Assembly: GCF_000718515.1 (NCBI RefSeq)
Contig: NZ_JNZS01000035.1
Coordinates: 1 to 46,538, forward strand
Length of the DNA stretch: 46,538 nt
Direction: 5' to 3'
Origin: Micromonospora parva
Lineage (GTDB): Bacteria; Actinomycetota; Actinomycetes; Mycobacteriales; Micromonosporaceae
Both the position numbers and the translations under genes were made by a program. The notes under the pieces were generated by a model. That model did not search any database. It saw nothing but the letters and a program-made list of their open reading frames with translations, and was not told where the DNA came from. Numbering within the stretch: the stretch's first letter is position 1; each line of letters starts with the position of its first letter. Shown in pieces: positions 1 to 10,309 of this stretch.

Positions 1-60
1 GGAGCGGGGAGCGGGGAGCGGGGAGCGGGGAGCGGGGAGCGGGGAGCGGGGAGCGGGGAG
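1..60. repeat. 7-bp tandem repeat at window edge
   Basis: The window opens with a perfect head-to-tail run of the heptamer GGAGCGG, about 8.5 units, ending at base 60 where a G replaces the expected C. It continues off the left edge, so its full length is unknown. It lies about 100 bases upstream of the penicillin-binding protein start. Because the unit is seven bases, copy-number change would shift any reading frame crossing it, so it is probably non-coding. Confidence 0.9.
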
Positions 61-162
61 GCAGCCGCTGGCTGGGGGTTGGCTGGTGGGGGGCCGTGAA
101 GTTGGTGACAATCGGGCTCTGGGGGTGGTCGGTTGGCGGTTTTTGTGGCAATCCTGGGTTGC

Positions 163-2358
163 ATGGCCGCCCCCCGCTCGCCGCTGTCGCGGCTGTTCAC
201 CGTGCTGCTCGCCGGAGTGTTGGCCGGGCTCGTCCTGGCCGTCGCCGCGCTGCCGGGCAACCTGCTGCTCGGGCTCACCGCCCGCTCCGCGCTCGGGTCG
301 TACGCCGCGTTGCCGGCCTCGCTGAAGACCCCGGCCACGCCGCAGCGTTCGTACCTGTACGCCAACGACGGCAAGACGCTGATCACCACGTTCTACGACG
401 TGAACCGCACCGACGTCCCGTTGTCCGAGATCGCCCCGGTGATGCGGCAGGCGATCGTGGCGGCCGAGGACCGGCGCTTCTACGACCACGGTGGCGCGGA
501 CCTGCGCGGCCTCGCCCGGGCACTGGTGGCCAACGTCAAGGGCGGCGGCACCGAACAGGGCGGCTCGACGCTGACCATGCAGTACGTCCGTAACGTGCTG
601 AAGACCGACCCGACCCGCACCGCCGAGGAGCGCGCCGCCGCGACCGACCCGACCGTCGGTCGCAAGATCCAGGAGATCCGGTACGCGAGCGCGCTGGACA
701 AGAGCCTCGGCAAGGACGAGATCCTCGACAGGTACCTGAACATCGCCTACTTCGGCTCCGGTGCGTACGGGATCGCGGCGGCCAGCCAGCGGTACTTCGG
801 CAAATCTCCGGCGCAGCTGACCCTCAACGAGTCGGCACTGCTGGCCGGTCTGGTGCAGTCCCCGGACGCGTACAGCCCGATCGACGGGGACAAGGAGCAG
901 GCGCTGGCCCGCCGGTCGTACGTGCTGGACTCGATGGTCGCCACCGGCGCGATCACCGCCGCGCAGGCCGCCCAGGCCAAGACCGAGCCGCTGGCCCTGC
1001 GCCCCACCGCACAGCCCAACGGCTGCACCGCCGTCTCCCAGGGCCACGACGACTGGGGCTACTTCTGCGACTACCTGCGCCGCTGGTGGCTGACCCAACC
1101 GGCCTTCGGGGCCACCGTCGCGGAGCGCGAGCAGGCGCTGCGCTCCGGCGGCTACACGGTGGTCACCTCGCTGGACCCGAAGATCCAGGCCACCGCGCAG
1201 CAGCAGGCCACCAAGGTCTACTCCTACGACAACAAGCGCGCCCTGCCGATCGCGGCGGTCCAGCCCGGCACCGGGCGGGTGCTGGCGATGGCGGTCAACC
1301 GGCACTACAGCCTCGCCGACAACCCGGCCGGGCAGGCGAACTACCCGCACACCGTCAACCCGTTGATCTCCGGCGGCGCCAGCGTCGACGGGTACCAGGC
1401 GGGTTCGACGTTCAAGCTGTTCACCATGCTCGCCGCGCTGGAGTCGGGCCGTACCCTCTCCACCGGTTTCGACGCTCCCGCCAAGCTGCCCACCCGGTAC
1501 GCCGCCGAGGGGCCGGGCAGCTGTGACGGCCGCTGGTGCCCGGCGAACGCCAACCCGGACTGGATGGACGGGTACCGGATGATGTGGGACGGCTTCGGCC
1601 GCTCGGTGAACACCTACTTCGTCTGGCTGGCCGAACAGGTCGGCCAGGACAAGGTGGTCGAGATGGCGCAGCGGCTCGGCATCACCTTCCGTGCCGACTC
1701 GGATGCCGCCTTCGCCACGGACAACGCCAAGAACTGGGGTTCGTTCACCCTCGGCGTGGCCGCCACCACCCCCCTCGACCTGGCCAACGCGTACGCCACG
1801 GTGGCCGCCGAGGGCACCTACTGCACGCCGCTGCCGGTGGTCTCGGTGACCGGCGCGGACGGTGCGAAGGTGCCGGTCGGGCAGCCCTCCTGCAAGCGGG
1901 TTCTCGACGCCGACGTCGCCCGCGCCGCGACCGACGCGGCGCGCTGCCCGGTGGGTCAGCAGTCCGCGTTCGGGCAGTGCAACGGCGGCACCGCCACCGA
2001 CGTCGACGACATCCTCGACGGCCGGCCGGTGGCCGGTAAGACGGGTAGCTCGGAGCAGAACTCCACCGAGACGTTCGTCGGCTTCACCCCGCAGGTCGCG
2101 GTGGCCGGTATCGCCGCCAACCCGGACGACCCGGCCGACTCGGTGGGGTCGGCGGTGCAGGCCAAGGTGATCGACGCGGTCGCCCGGGTCATCGCCACCG
2201 CCGTGAAGGGCCAGCCGGAGAAGGCGTTCGCCGCACCGAGCAAGGAGCTGGCCGGCGAACCACGCCGCCCGGTGGAGCGCCCAGCGGTCCCCGACCGCCA
2301 GGAGCCCACCCAGGACCCCCGCTCAGCCCTGCAACGCTGGCTGGACCGCCGAGGCTGA
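163..2358 (+). CDS. Class A penicillin-binding protein (transglycosylase/transpeptidase)
   Basis: This is a bifunctional peptidoglycan synthase of 731 residues. It polymerises lipid II through a GT51 domain and cross-links stem peptides through a transpeptidase domain outside the membrane. A short cytoplasmic tail is followed by one hydrophobic anchor at about residues 9-35. The GT51 motifs are present: AEDRRFYDHGG with the catalytic Glu near residue 102, then GGSTLTMQYVRN, which has M where QQ is usual. The transpeptidase triad is complete: STFK with Ser415, SVN at 481-483 and KTGS at 626. The C-terminus is a charged, Pro-rich tail. I chose ATG 163 because the hydrophobic anchor follows it properly; TTG 133 in the same frame would add ten residues. 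No clear ribosome binding site is visible. The stop lies 4 bases from that of the convergent next gene. Which PBP paralogue it is cannot be told. Confidence 0.93.
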   Translation: MAAPRSPLSRLFTVLLAGVLAGLVLAVAALPGNLLLGLTARSALGSYAALPASLKTPATPQRSYLYANDGKTLITTFYDVNRTDVPLSEIAPVMRQAIVAAEDRRFYDHGGADLRGLARALVANVKGGGTEQGGSTLTMQYVRNVLKTDPTRTAEERAAATDPTVGRKIQEIRYASALDKSLGKDEILDRYLNIAYFGSGAYGIAAASQRYFGKSPAQLTLNESALLAGLVQSPDAYSPIDGDKEQALARRSYVLDSMVATGAITAAQAAQAKTEPLALRPTAQPNGCTAVSQGHDDWGYFCDYLRRWWLTQPAFGATVAEREQALRSGGYTVVTSLDPKIQATAQQQATKVYSYDNKRALPIAAVQPGTGRVLAMAVNRHYSLADNPAGQANYPHTVNPLISGGASVDGYQAGSTFKLFTMLAALESGRTLSTGFDAPAKLPTRYAAEGPGSCDGRWCPANANPDWMDGYRMMWDGFGRSVNTYFVWLAEQVGQDKVVEMAQRLGITFRADSDAAFATDNAKNWGSFTLGVAATTPLDLANAYATVAAEGTYCTPLPVVSVTGADGAKVPVGQPSCKRVLDADVARAATDAARCPVGQQSAFGQCNGGTATDVDDILDGRPVAGKTGSSEQNSTETFVGFTPQVAVAGIAANPDDPADSVGSAVQAKVIDAVARVIATAVKGQPEKAFAAPSKELAGEPRRPVERPAVPDRQEPTQDPRSALQRWLDRRG

Positions 2359-2362
2359 CGCC

Positions 2363-4210
2363 TCAGCGTTCGCGGCGGCGGGGGCGGTAGCTGGCCAGGG
2401 TGGCGGGGAGGCCGCGGCGGATGATGCCGGCCCAGTCGGTGTCGCCGCGCAGCACCGCCGCAGCGGTGTTGCGGGCCTGCTCGGCGGTGAAGTGCGGGGG
2501 CAGCATCAGCTCGGCCGGGTCGACCAGGGCGTTGATCACCACTGGTCGGTCGGCGGTGAGCGCCCGGTCCCAGACGTCGCGCACCTGCTCCGGTGAGTCG
2601 ATCAGTTCGCCGTGCAGCCCGAGCACCTCCGCCCACTGGTGGTAGGCGATGTCCGGCAACTGCTGACTGTCCGGGAACATCGGCGTTCCCTCGGTGGAGC
2701 GCTGTTCCCAGCTGACGAACGCCAGGTCCCGGTTGTTGAGCACCAGCACCACGAAGCGCGGGTCGGCCCAGCTGCGCCAGTACTTCGCCACGGTGATCAG
2801 CTCGTTGACGCCGTTCATCTGCATGGCGCCGTCGCCGATCAACGCGACCAGCGGTCGGTCCGGGTGGGCGAACTTGGCGCTCAGCGCGTACGGCATGGCA
2901 CCGCCCATGGACAGCAGCGTGCCGGACAGGCTGGCCAGCATCCCGGGGCGTACCTGGATGTGCCGGGCGTACCAGGCGGTGGTGGTGCCGCAGTCGACAG
3001 CGAGCAGCACGTCGTCGGGTAGCCGTTCGTTCAGGGTGTGGAAGAGCAACTGCGGGTTGACCGGTTCGGCGCTCTGCTCGGCCAGGTCGCGTTGCACCCG
3101 GCGCCACGCGGAGGTGGCCTCGGCGACCTCCGCCCGCCAGGCGGTCGGCCCGGGGCCGGGGCCCAGCTCGTTCAGCAGCGCCCGCAGGGTGGGGCGGGCG
3201 TCGCCGGTCAGGTTCACCTCGGTCGGGTACCGCAGCCCGAGCTGGGTGCCGTCCAGGTCGATCTGCACCGCGCGGGCCTGTCCGGGCGGCGGGTAGAACT
3301 CCGAGTACGGCATGTTGCTGCCCACGATGAGCAGCCGGTCGCAGCCGTTCATCAGCTGCCAGCTGGGTCGGGTGCCGAGCAGCCCGATCGCGCCGGTCAC
3401 CCACGGCTCGCGATGGTCGACGGCGGTGAAGCCGAGCAGCGCGGTGGCCACGCCGGCCCCGAGCCGGTCAGCGATCTCGCGGACCTCGTCGCGCGCGCCG
3501 AGGGCACCCTGGCCGACCAGCATGGCCACCCGCTGCCCGCCGCGCAGCACCTCGGCCGCCCGGCGTACGTCCGCCTCCGGTGGCACCGTCGGCGTGCTGC
3601 TCGGCGCGTTGCTGGTCTGGTAGTAGCCGTGCGCGTGCGGCGGGTTGGGCACGGCTGGCTCGTCCTGGATGTCCAGGGGCAGGACCAGGGCGGTGACGGT
3701 ACGCCGGGCCAGCGCCGTCCGGCACGCCCGGTCGACCAGGTGGCGTACCTGCGCCGGGTTGTCGAGCTGGGCCAGGAACGCGGCGGCCACGTCCTTGTAG
3801 AGGGCGAGCAGGTCCACCTCCTGGTAGTAGCCGCCGCCCTCGGCGGTGGTCGCGGTGTGCCCGACCAGGGCGATCACCGGCTGGTGGTCGAGCTTCGCGT
3901 CGTACAGGCCGTTGAGCAGGTGGATCGCGCCCGGTCCGCTGGTCACCAGCGCGCAGCCCAGCGGGCCGCCGCCGTACTTGACGTGCGCGGAGGCGGCGAA
4001 GCCGGCGGTCTCCTCGTGGCGGACCTGGATGAACTGGGCCCGCCCGTTGGTGCGTTGCAGCGCGGAGGTCATGCCGTTGATGCCGTCGCCGGGATAGCCG
4101 AAGTAGCGGTGTACGCCCCAGCTGAACAGCCGCGACACGATGTGGTCCGCGACGGTCGGGCGCCGGGGCAGGGCACCCACTTCGCCGGGTGCCGTGTGGT
4201 CTGCGCTCAC
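2363..4210 (-). CDS. Thiamine diphosphate enzyme, pyruvate oxidase/acetolactate synthase-like
   Basis: A 615-residue ThDP-dependent enzyme of the POX/AHAS superfamily with the usual three domains. The N-terminal PYR domain carries FGYPGDGING and the activating glutamate in RHEETAGFAA (Glu near residue 66). The central domain is the FAD/nucleotide-type fold. The C-terminal PP domain holds the Mg-ThDP motif that begins with GDG near residue 459 and continues to LNNRD. Actinomycete relatives are usually annotated as thiamine pyrophosphate-requiring or pyruvate dehydrogenase (quinone)-like enzymes. Substrate and acceptor cannot be assigned here: no small AHAS subunit gene is adjacent, which argues against a biosynthetic AHAS. 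I preferred GTG 4210 because GGAAGGA lies 8 bases upstream. ATG 4252 in the same frame gives 629 residues, but its purine run (AAGGGG) almost touches the ATG. Transcribed away from the methyltransferase gene. Confidence 0.88.
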   Translation of the reverse strand: MSADHTAPGEVGALPRRPTVADHIVSRLFSWGVHRYFGYPGDGINGMTSALQRTNGRAQFIQVRHEETAGFAASAHVKYGGGPLGCALVTSGPGAIHLLNGLYDAKLDHQPVIALVGHTATTAEGGGYYQEVDLLALYKDVAAAFLAQLDNPAQVRHLVDRACRTALARRTVTALVLPLDIQDEPAVPNPPHAHGYYQTSNAPSSTPTVPPEADVRRAAEVLRGGQRVAMLVGQGALGARDEVREIADRLGAGVATALLGFTAVDHREPWVTGAIGLLGTRPSWQLMNGCDRLLIVGSNMPYSEFYPPPGQARAVQIDLDGTQLGLRYPTEVNLTGDARPTLRALLNELGPGPGPTAWRAEVAEATSAWRRVQRDLAEQSAEPVNPQLLFHTLNERLPDDVLLAVDCGTTTAWYARHIQVRPGMLASLSGTLLSMGGAMPYALSAKFAHPDRPLVALIGDGAMQMNGVNELITVAKYWRSWADPRFVVLVLNNRDLAFVSWEQRSTEGTPMFPDSQQLPDIAYHQWAEVLGLHGELIDSPEQVRDVWDRALTADRPVVINALVDPAELMLPPHFTAEQARNTAAAVLRGDTDWAGIIRRGLPATLASYRPRRRER

Positions 4211-4317
4211 CTGGCTGGTCCTTCCCGTCGAGTCCGATACTCCGCCGGTCATTCCCCTTCTTCTTCGGACAAAACACCCCGCCGCGCGGGCGTCGGAGCG
4301 CGCTGCCCCGCGTCCGG

Positions 4318-4329
4318 CAGAATCGTCCG

Positions 4330-4330
<1 letters not shown>
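4318..4330 (+). promoter_or_regulatory. -10 hexamer of a leaderless start
   Basis: CAGAAT at 4318-4323 is followed by six bases and then GTG 4330. There is no Shine-Dalgarno sequence in the 25 bases upstream. This spacing puts the transcription start on the GTG itself. No good -35 is visible. Confidence 0.4.
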
Positions 4331-6649
<2,319 letters not shown>

Positions 6650-6701
6650 GCCCGGCGGTCCCGGCCCGCGGCGGCAAGTCGAGTTCCGGCGTCACGGACG
6701 G

Positions 6702-6715
6702 TAGCGTGTCGGCCG
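6702..6715 (+). promoter_or_regulatory. -10 hexamer of a leaderless start
   Basis: TAGCGT at 6702-6707, then seven bases, then GTG 6715. A weak -35 candidate TCGAGT sits at 6679-6684 with a 17-base spacer. No Shine-Dalgarno precedes GTG 6715. This favours 6715 over the in-frame GTG at 6706, which overlaps the hexamer itself. Confidence 0.45.
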
Positions 6716-8433
6716 TGTTCCCTACCGTCCGTGAGATCCTCGCCCTGGACCCGGTCCGCCACGGCGCGCCGCGCGTGGTCGCCGGGGACGACGGGCTGGA
6801 CCGACCCGTCCGCTGGGTGCACGTGGCCGAGGTGCCGGACATCGCCACCCTGCTCGGCGGCGGTGAACTGGTGCTCACCACCGGCATCGGCCTGCCCGCG
6901 GACGACGCCGGGTTGCGCGCGTTCATCGGCGACCTCGCCGACGTCGGCGTGTCCGGGCTCGTCGTCGAGCTGGGCCGCCGCTACCTCAGCGGGGTGCCCC
7001 GGGTGATGGCCGCCGCCGCCGACCGGCGCGGGCTGCCGCTGGTGGAGCTGCGCCGGGCCACCCCGTTCGTCCGGATCACCGAGGCGGTGCACGCGCTGAT
7101 CGTCGACGCGCAGCTCACCGAGCTGCGCGCCACCGAGGAGATCCACCAACGGTTCAACGACCTCTCCGTCGAAGGCGCCGACACCGCCGAGGTGATCAGG
7201 CAGGCCGCCGAGCTGTCGGGTTGCCCGGTCGTGCTGGAGAACCTGTCCCGGCAGGTGCTCGGGTACGACCCGGCGGGCGAGAGCGCCGAACTGCTGCTCG
7301 ACGGCTGGGAGCAGCACTCTCGCCGGATCCGCCCGGCCGGGCGGACCGCGTACGACCTGGACAGCGGCTGGCTGGTGACCACCGTCGGCGCCCGGGGGCA
7401 GGACTGGGGTCGGCTGCTGCTGCGCTGGCCGGCCAGCGGGGACGTGCCCAGCGCCCAGGCCGGCGAACCGACCGCCGGCCCACCCACCCGGCTCACCATC
7501 CTGATCGAGCGGGCCGCGTCCACCCTCGCGTTGGGCCGGCTGATCCGCCGCGACGCCGAGGGCCTGGAACGGCAGATCCACCGCACCCTGCTCACCGCGC
7601 TGCTCGACCACTCCCGCCCGGTGGACGAGGTGGGGCTGCGCGCCAAGGCGCTCGGCGTGGTGCTCGACCGGCGTCACCTGGTCGGCGTGATGGTCCGGCA
7701 CCGCGCCGACGACGCCGCCGGGGAGGTCGGCCCCGAGGCCGCCCAGGCCCGGCTGCGGGATCTCGCCGAGGCGGTCGGGCAGGCGGTGCGGGAGGCGAAG
7801 CTGACCGCGCTGACCAGCGCCGTCGACGACCACTCGGTGGGCGCGCTGCTGGCCCTACCGGACCCGGCCGCCGAGGACCGCGCGCTGTCCGCGTTCGCCA
7901 GCGCCCTTCATCGGGTACGCCTCGACGCCGGCACCGGCCGCGCGTCCACCGCCGGTGTCGACCCGGCCCGGGGTGCCGGCCCGGCTGCCGTGATCGTCGC
8001 CGCCGGATCGGGCGTGGGGAGCCTCCGGGAGGCCCGAAGGTCGCTCGTCGAGGCGCGGCAGATCGCCGAGGCGGCCCGCCGGGACCGGCGCGACCTGCCG
8101 ATCTTCCGGCTACCCCACGTCGGTCTGGCGGGGTTGTTGCACCTGCTGCGCGACGAGCCCCGGTTGCAGACCTTCGTCGAACGCGAACTCGGGACGCTGC
8201 TGGAGTACGACGCCCGGCACCCCCGGGAGCAGCTGCTCGACACCCTGCGCGCCTACCTGGAGCAGGGTCGTAACAAGTCCGCCGCGGCCGCCGTCGCCCA
8301 CCTGTCCCGACCGGCCTTCTACGAACGCCTGGCCCGCATCGCCCGGATCCTCGACGTGGACCTCGACTCGGTAGAGGCCGCCCTGTCGCTCCACGTAGCT
8401 CTCCTGGCCCTGGAAGCGGTCCGAGCGCCCTGA
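6715..8433 (+). CDS. PucR-family transcriptional regulator
   Basis: A 572-residue regulator with the three-part PucR/CdaR layout. The N-terminal PucR ligand domain (about 1-120) starts VFPTVREILALDP, a typical opening for the family. The middle region (about 290-450) is the degenerate GGDEF-like CdaR domain. The C-terminal helix-turn-helix (about 505-565) contains LLDTLRAYLEQGRNKSAAAA and RPAFYERLARI, as in the HTH_30 family. Members often control purine, pyrimidine, beta-alanine or GABA catabolism. The aminotransferase/semialdehyde dehydrogenase pair that could be such a target lies 9 kb downstream, so any link is inference only. GTG 6715 was preferred to GTG 6706 because a -10 hexamer ends 7 bases before it. 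It is followed by a large non-coding region. Confidence 0.9.
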   Translation: MFPTVREILALDPVRHGAPRVVAGDDGLDRPVRWVHVAEVPDIATLLGGGELVLTTGIGLPADDAGLRAFIGDLADVGVSGLVVELGRRYLSGVPRVMAAAADRRGLPLVELRRATPFVRITEAVHALIVDAQLTELRATEEIHQRFNDLSVEGADTAEVIRQAAELSGCPVVLENLSRQVLGYDPAGESAELLLDGWEQHSRRIRPAGRTAYDLDSGWLVTTVGARGQDWGRLLLRWPASGDVPSAQAGEPTAGPPTRLTILIERAASTLALGRLIRRDAEGLERQIHRTLLTALLDHSRPVDEVGLRAKALGVVLDRRHLVGVMVRHRADDAAGEVGPEAAQARLRDLAEAVGQAVREAKLTALTSAVDDHSVGALLALPDPAAEDRALSAFASALHRVRLDAGTGRASTAGVDPARGAGPAAVIVAAGSGVGSLREARRSLVEARQIAEAARRDRRDLPIFRLPHVGLAGLLHLLRDEPRLQTFVERELGTLLEYDARHPREQLLDTLRAYLEQGRNKSAAAAVAHLSRPAFYERLARIARILDVDLDSVEAALSLHVALLALEAVRAP

Positions 8434-8506
8434 CGTGGCTCCTTGTGTTGCCGATTCGGCGGCGGCGGACGGCTCGGCGTCGGGGTGAACGTCTGGGTCG
8501 GGCACG

Positions 8507-8763
8507 CTTTGGAGCTGATGTCGTAAACGAATCATCCCCTGGCCTTACTCGGCGGGGCGCTGACTTCGGTTGGGCCCTGGGTCCGGCCCGGTCCTGGTTC
8601 GGCCTTGGGTCCGGCCCGGTCCTGGTTCGGCCCTGGGTCCGGCCCGGCCCTGGGCCGGCCCTGGTCCGCTCGACCATGGGCCGCCCTGACGTGCTGGGCT
8701 TGGCGTGTCCCGGCCGGGGCTCGGCCTGCCTCGCTCGATTCGTTTACGACATCAGCTCCAAAG
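8507..8763. repeat. 257-bp element with perfect 27-bp terminal inverted repeats
   Basis: The left arm 8507-8533 begins CTTTGGAGCTGATG and the right arm 8737-8763 is its exact reverse complement over all 27 bases. The 203 bases between hold a GC-rich tandem array and no convincing ORF. The element fills the gap between convergent genes (stops at 8433 and 8878). I see no exact target-site duplication: the flanks are GCACG on the left and GCGCA on the right. It could be a MITE-like non-autonomous element or a large structured terminator. The remaining bases of the 8434-8877 gap show only short GC-rich inverted repeats and no gene. Confidence 0.85.
8573..8656. repeat. Three 28-bp tandem repeats inside the inverted-repeat element
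   Basis: Units at 8573-8600, 8601-8628 and 8629-8656 each begin GGCC(C/T)TGGGTCCGGCCC. Units 1 and 2 differ at one position; unit 3 has diverged in its last ten bases. A partial fourth unit follows. Because 28 is not a multiple of 3, the array is unlikely to be coding. Confidence 0.85.
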
Positions 8764-8877
8764 GCGCAGCGCCACACACACTCCACCGGCCAGCCGCCGC
8801 GATCATGCGACCCACGGCGGGGGGAGGGCTCGCAACACCGGCGCGGGGCCGGAGCGCGGGCCTGAACGTCTAGCGCG

Positions 8878-10227
8878 TCACATAAGTTGGTTCAGGGCTT
8901 TTGCGTAGGTGGGGGGGATGTGGTTGGGGCCGCCGGGGGTGAAGACGTCGGACGTGGCCACCGCGGACCAGGCCGTCGCCGGCACCGCGTCCACCAGGGC
9001 CTGGATCACCGGAGCGTCGCGCCACTGGTCCTGCTCGGCGAGCAGGCCGAGGGCCACCACCGACTCCTCGACCTCGCCCACGCACTCGAACGGCTTGTGC
9101 CCGTCCACGCCCAGCAGCTCGCGGTAGCCGGGGATCTGCGACTCGTCGGCCAGCAGGTCACCGCCGAAGATGTGGGTGACCCGTTCCCGTGGCATGAACG
9201 GCGCCATGGCCAGGAAGACGAACCGGCACTTCGGGCAGTCACGGCACCAGCGCTCACTCGCGTCGCGTAGCTTGAACGCCTGGTTGCAGCTGGTCACCAC
9301 GTCGTCGTACCGGGTGAACTCGGCGAACAGCCGGGCGATGTGCAGCTCGGACAGCGACCGCAGCAGCGAGAAGTACGGTTCGGTCAGGCCCGCGTGCTCG
9401 GCCAGCGACGCCCGCAGCAGCCCCTCCGCCTCGACGCCCTTGGACCACTGGTGGTTGATCTCATGGCCGTTCCAGACCAGGTTCGGGTCGGACGCCGAAC
9501 GCTCGTTGGACATCACCACCGGGCCCAACCCGTGCAGCACGGCGGTGGCCACCGCGATCAGCGAGTTGATGGCGGTGACCGGGATGTGCCCGTTCAGCGC
9601 GCCCGCCGCGTTCAGGTCGAACAGCACCGGGTCGATGCGCCGCCGGGCGGCCAGCGGGACCAGCCCGGACGCCTCGTTGACGGCGACGATCACATGGTTC
9701 GGGTTGACCGAGAACGGCACCGGGTCCAGCTCGGCGCGGCGCAGCGCCTCCAGGCTGACGATCGAGTCCTTGCCGCCGCCGACCGCCGAGAGCGGGCGAC
9801 GGTCCGAGTCGTCGTACACCCGGGGCGACTCCGGGGTGCCGGCCGGCACCTCCGGGCGCAGCTGGAGCACGTGCGGCAGCTGGTTGCGGTACGCGTACTC
9901 GGCGAGGCCCTTGGTGTAGATGGCCGTGACGTAGTCGACGGTGGCCGCGCCCAGCGGCGCCGGCAGCACGAGTCGGGGCGGCGCGGCGGCCTTGTAGTAA
10001 CTGACCCCGGCGACGAGGTGCAGCACCTCCAGCACCCGGTTGAGGGTCGCCACCGTCTCGTCGGACGGCGGCTCCGCCGGCAGTGGAAGCGTGATCACCT
10101 CGGTGAACCGCTGCTCACCGGCCGGGCCGGTCAGGGCGTAGTCGAACAACACCTCGCCGGTGGCGAAGTCGATCGAGTAGGACGGGAAGGTGAAGGCGTC
10201 CATCCGCCGGAGCTGCTCGTTGGGCAC
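8878..10227 (-). CDS. murL: UDP-MurNAc-L-Ala-L-Glu epimerase, MurL
   Basis: A 449-residue protein matching the MurL family, which epimerises the terminal L-Glu of UDP-MurNAc-L-Ala-L-Glu to D-Glu in an ATP-dependent reaction. It is the alternative to glutamate racemase (MurI) followed by MurD. The sequence shows a PP-loop-like nucleotide motif GGGKDS at residues 150-155 and a cysteine cluster C-x2-C-x2-C (328, 331, 334), followed by the conserved FLAMAPFMP. The divergent neighbour is a MurD-like ligase, the partner MurD2 that adds L-Glu. I chose GTG 10227, giving VPNEQLRRMDAFTF; ATG 10203 in frame is an alternative. The frame is open much further upstream but is antisense to murD2 there. The assignment rests on motif recall plus the diagnostic pairing. 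Confidence 0.85.
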   Translation of the reverse strand: MPNEQLRRMDAFTFPSYSIDFATGEVLFDYALTGPAGEQRFTEVITLPLPAEPPSDETVATLNRVLEVLHLVAGVSYYKAAAPPRLVLPAPLGAATVDYVTAIYTKGLAEYAYRNQLPHVLQLRPEVPAGTPESPRVYDDSDRRPLSAVGGGKDSIVSLEALRRAELDPVPFSVNPNHVIVAVNEASGLVPLAARRRIDPVLFDLNAAGALNGHIPVTAINSLIAVATAVLHGLGPVVMSNERSASDPNLVWNGHEINHQWSKGVEAEGLLRASLAEHAGLTEPYFSLLRSLSELHIARLFAEFTRYDDVVTSCNQAFKLRDASERWCRDCPKCRFVFLAMAPFMPRERVTHIFGGDLLADESQIPGYRELLGVDGHKPFECVGEVEESVVALGLLAEQDQWRDAPVIQALVDAVPATAWSAVATSDVFTPGGPNHIPPTYAKALNQLM

Positions 10228-10238
10228 ACGCCATACTA
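10225..10238 (-). promoter_or_regulatory. -10 hexamer before murL
   Basis: Read on the minus strand, TAGTAT (10238-10233) is followed by five bases and GTG 10227. No Shine-Dalgarno is visible. The spacing is slightly short for a leaderless start, and no -35 is clear. Confidence 0.35.
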
Positions 10239-10309
10239 GGCCCTGGTTCGTCCGGCCGTGTCCGGACCGGGCCCTGCCCGCCGCCGCCGTGACCCCCGAG
10301 GAGATCCTC

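Noticed and set aside
2353..2366. Terminator between the first two convergent genes
   Set aside because: Only 5-bp stems (GAGGC/GCCTC or GCTGA/TCAGC) span the stop codons, too short to call.
1956..3404. 482-codon open frame on the minus strand
   Set aside because: It is antisense to the end of the penicillin-binding protein gene and out of frame with the ThDP enzyme; the Arg/Pro-rich translation is typical of a high-GC shadow frame.
8573..8656. CRISPR-like array
   Set aside because: The 28-bp units are directly adjacent with no spacers, so this is an ordinary tandem repeat.
8507..8763. Insertion sequence
   Set aside because: Only 203 bp lie between the arms, there is no transposase frame and no target duplication; kept as a repeat element.
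10203..10227. ATG 10203 as murL start
   Set aside because: It has no ribosome site and would cut eight residues; GTG 10227 with the TAGTAT hexamer is slightly better, though ATG remains possible.
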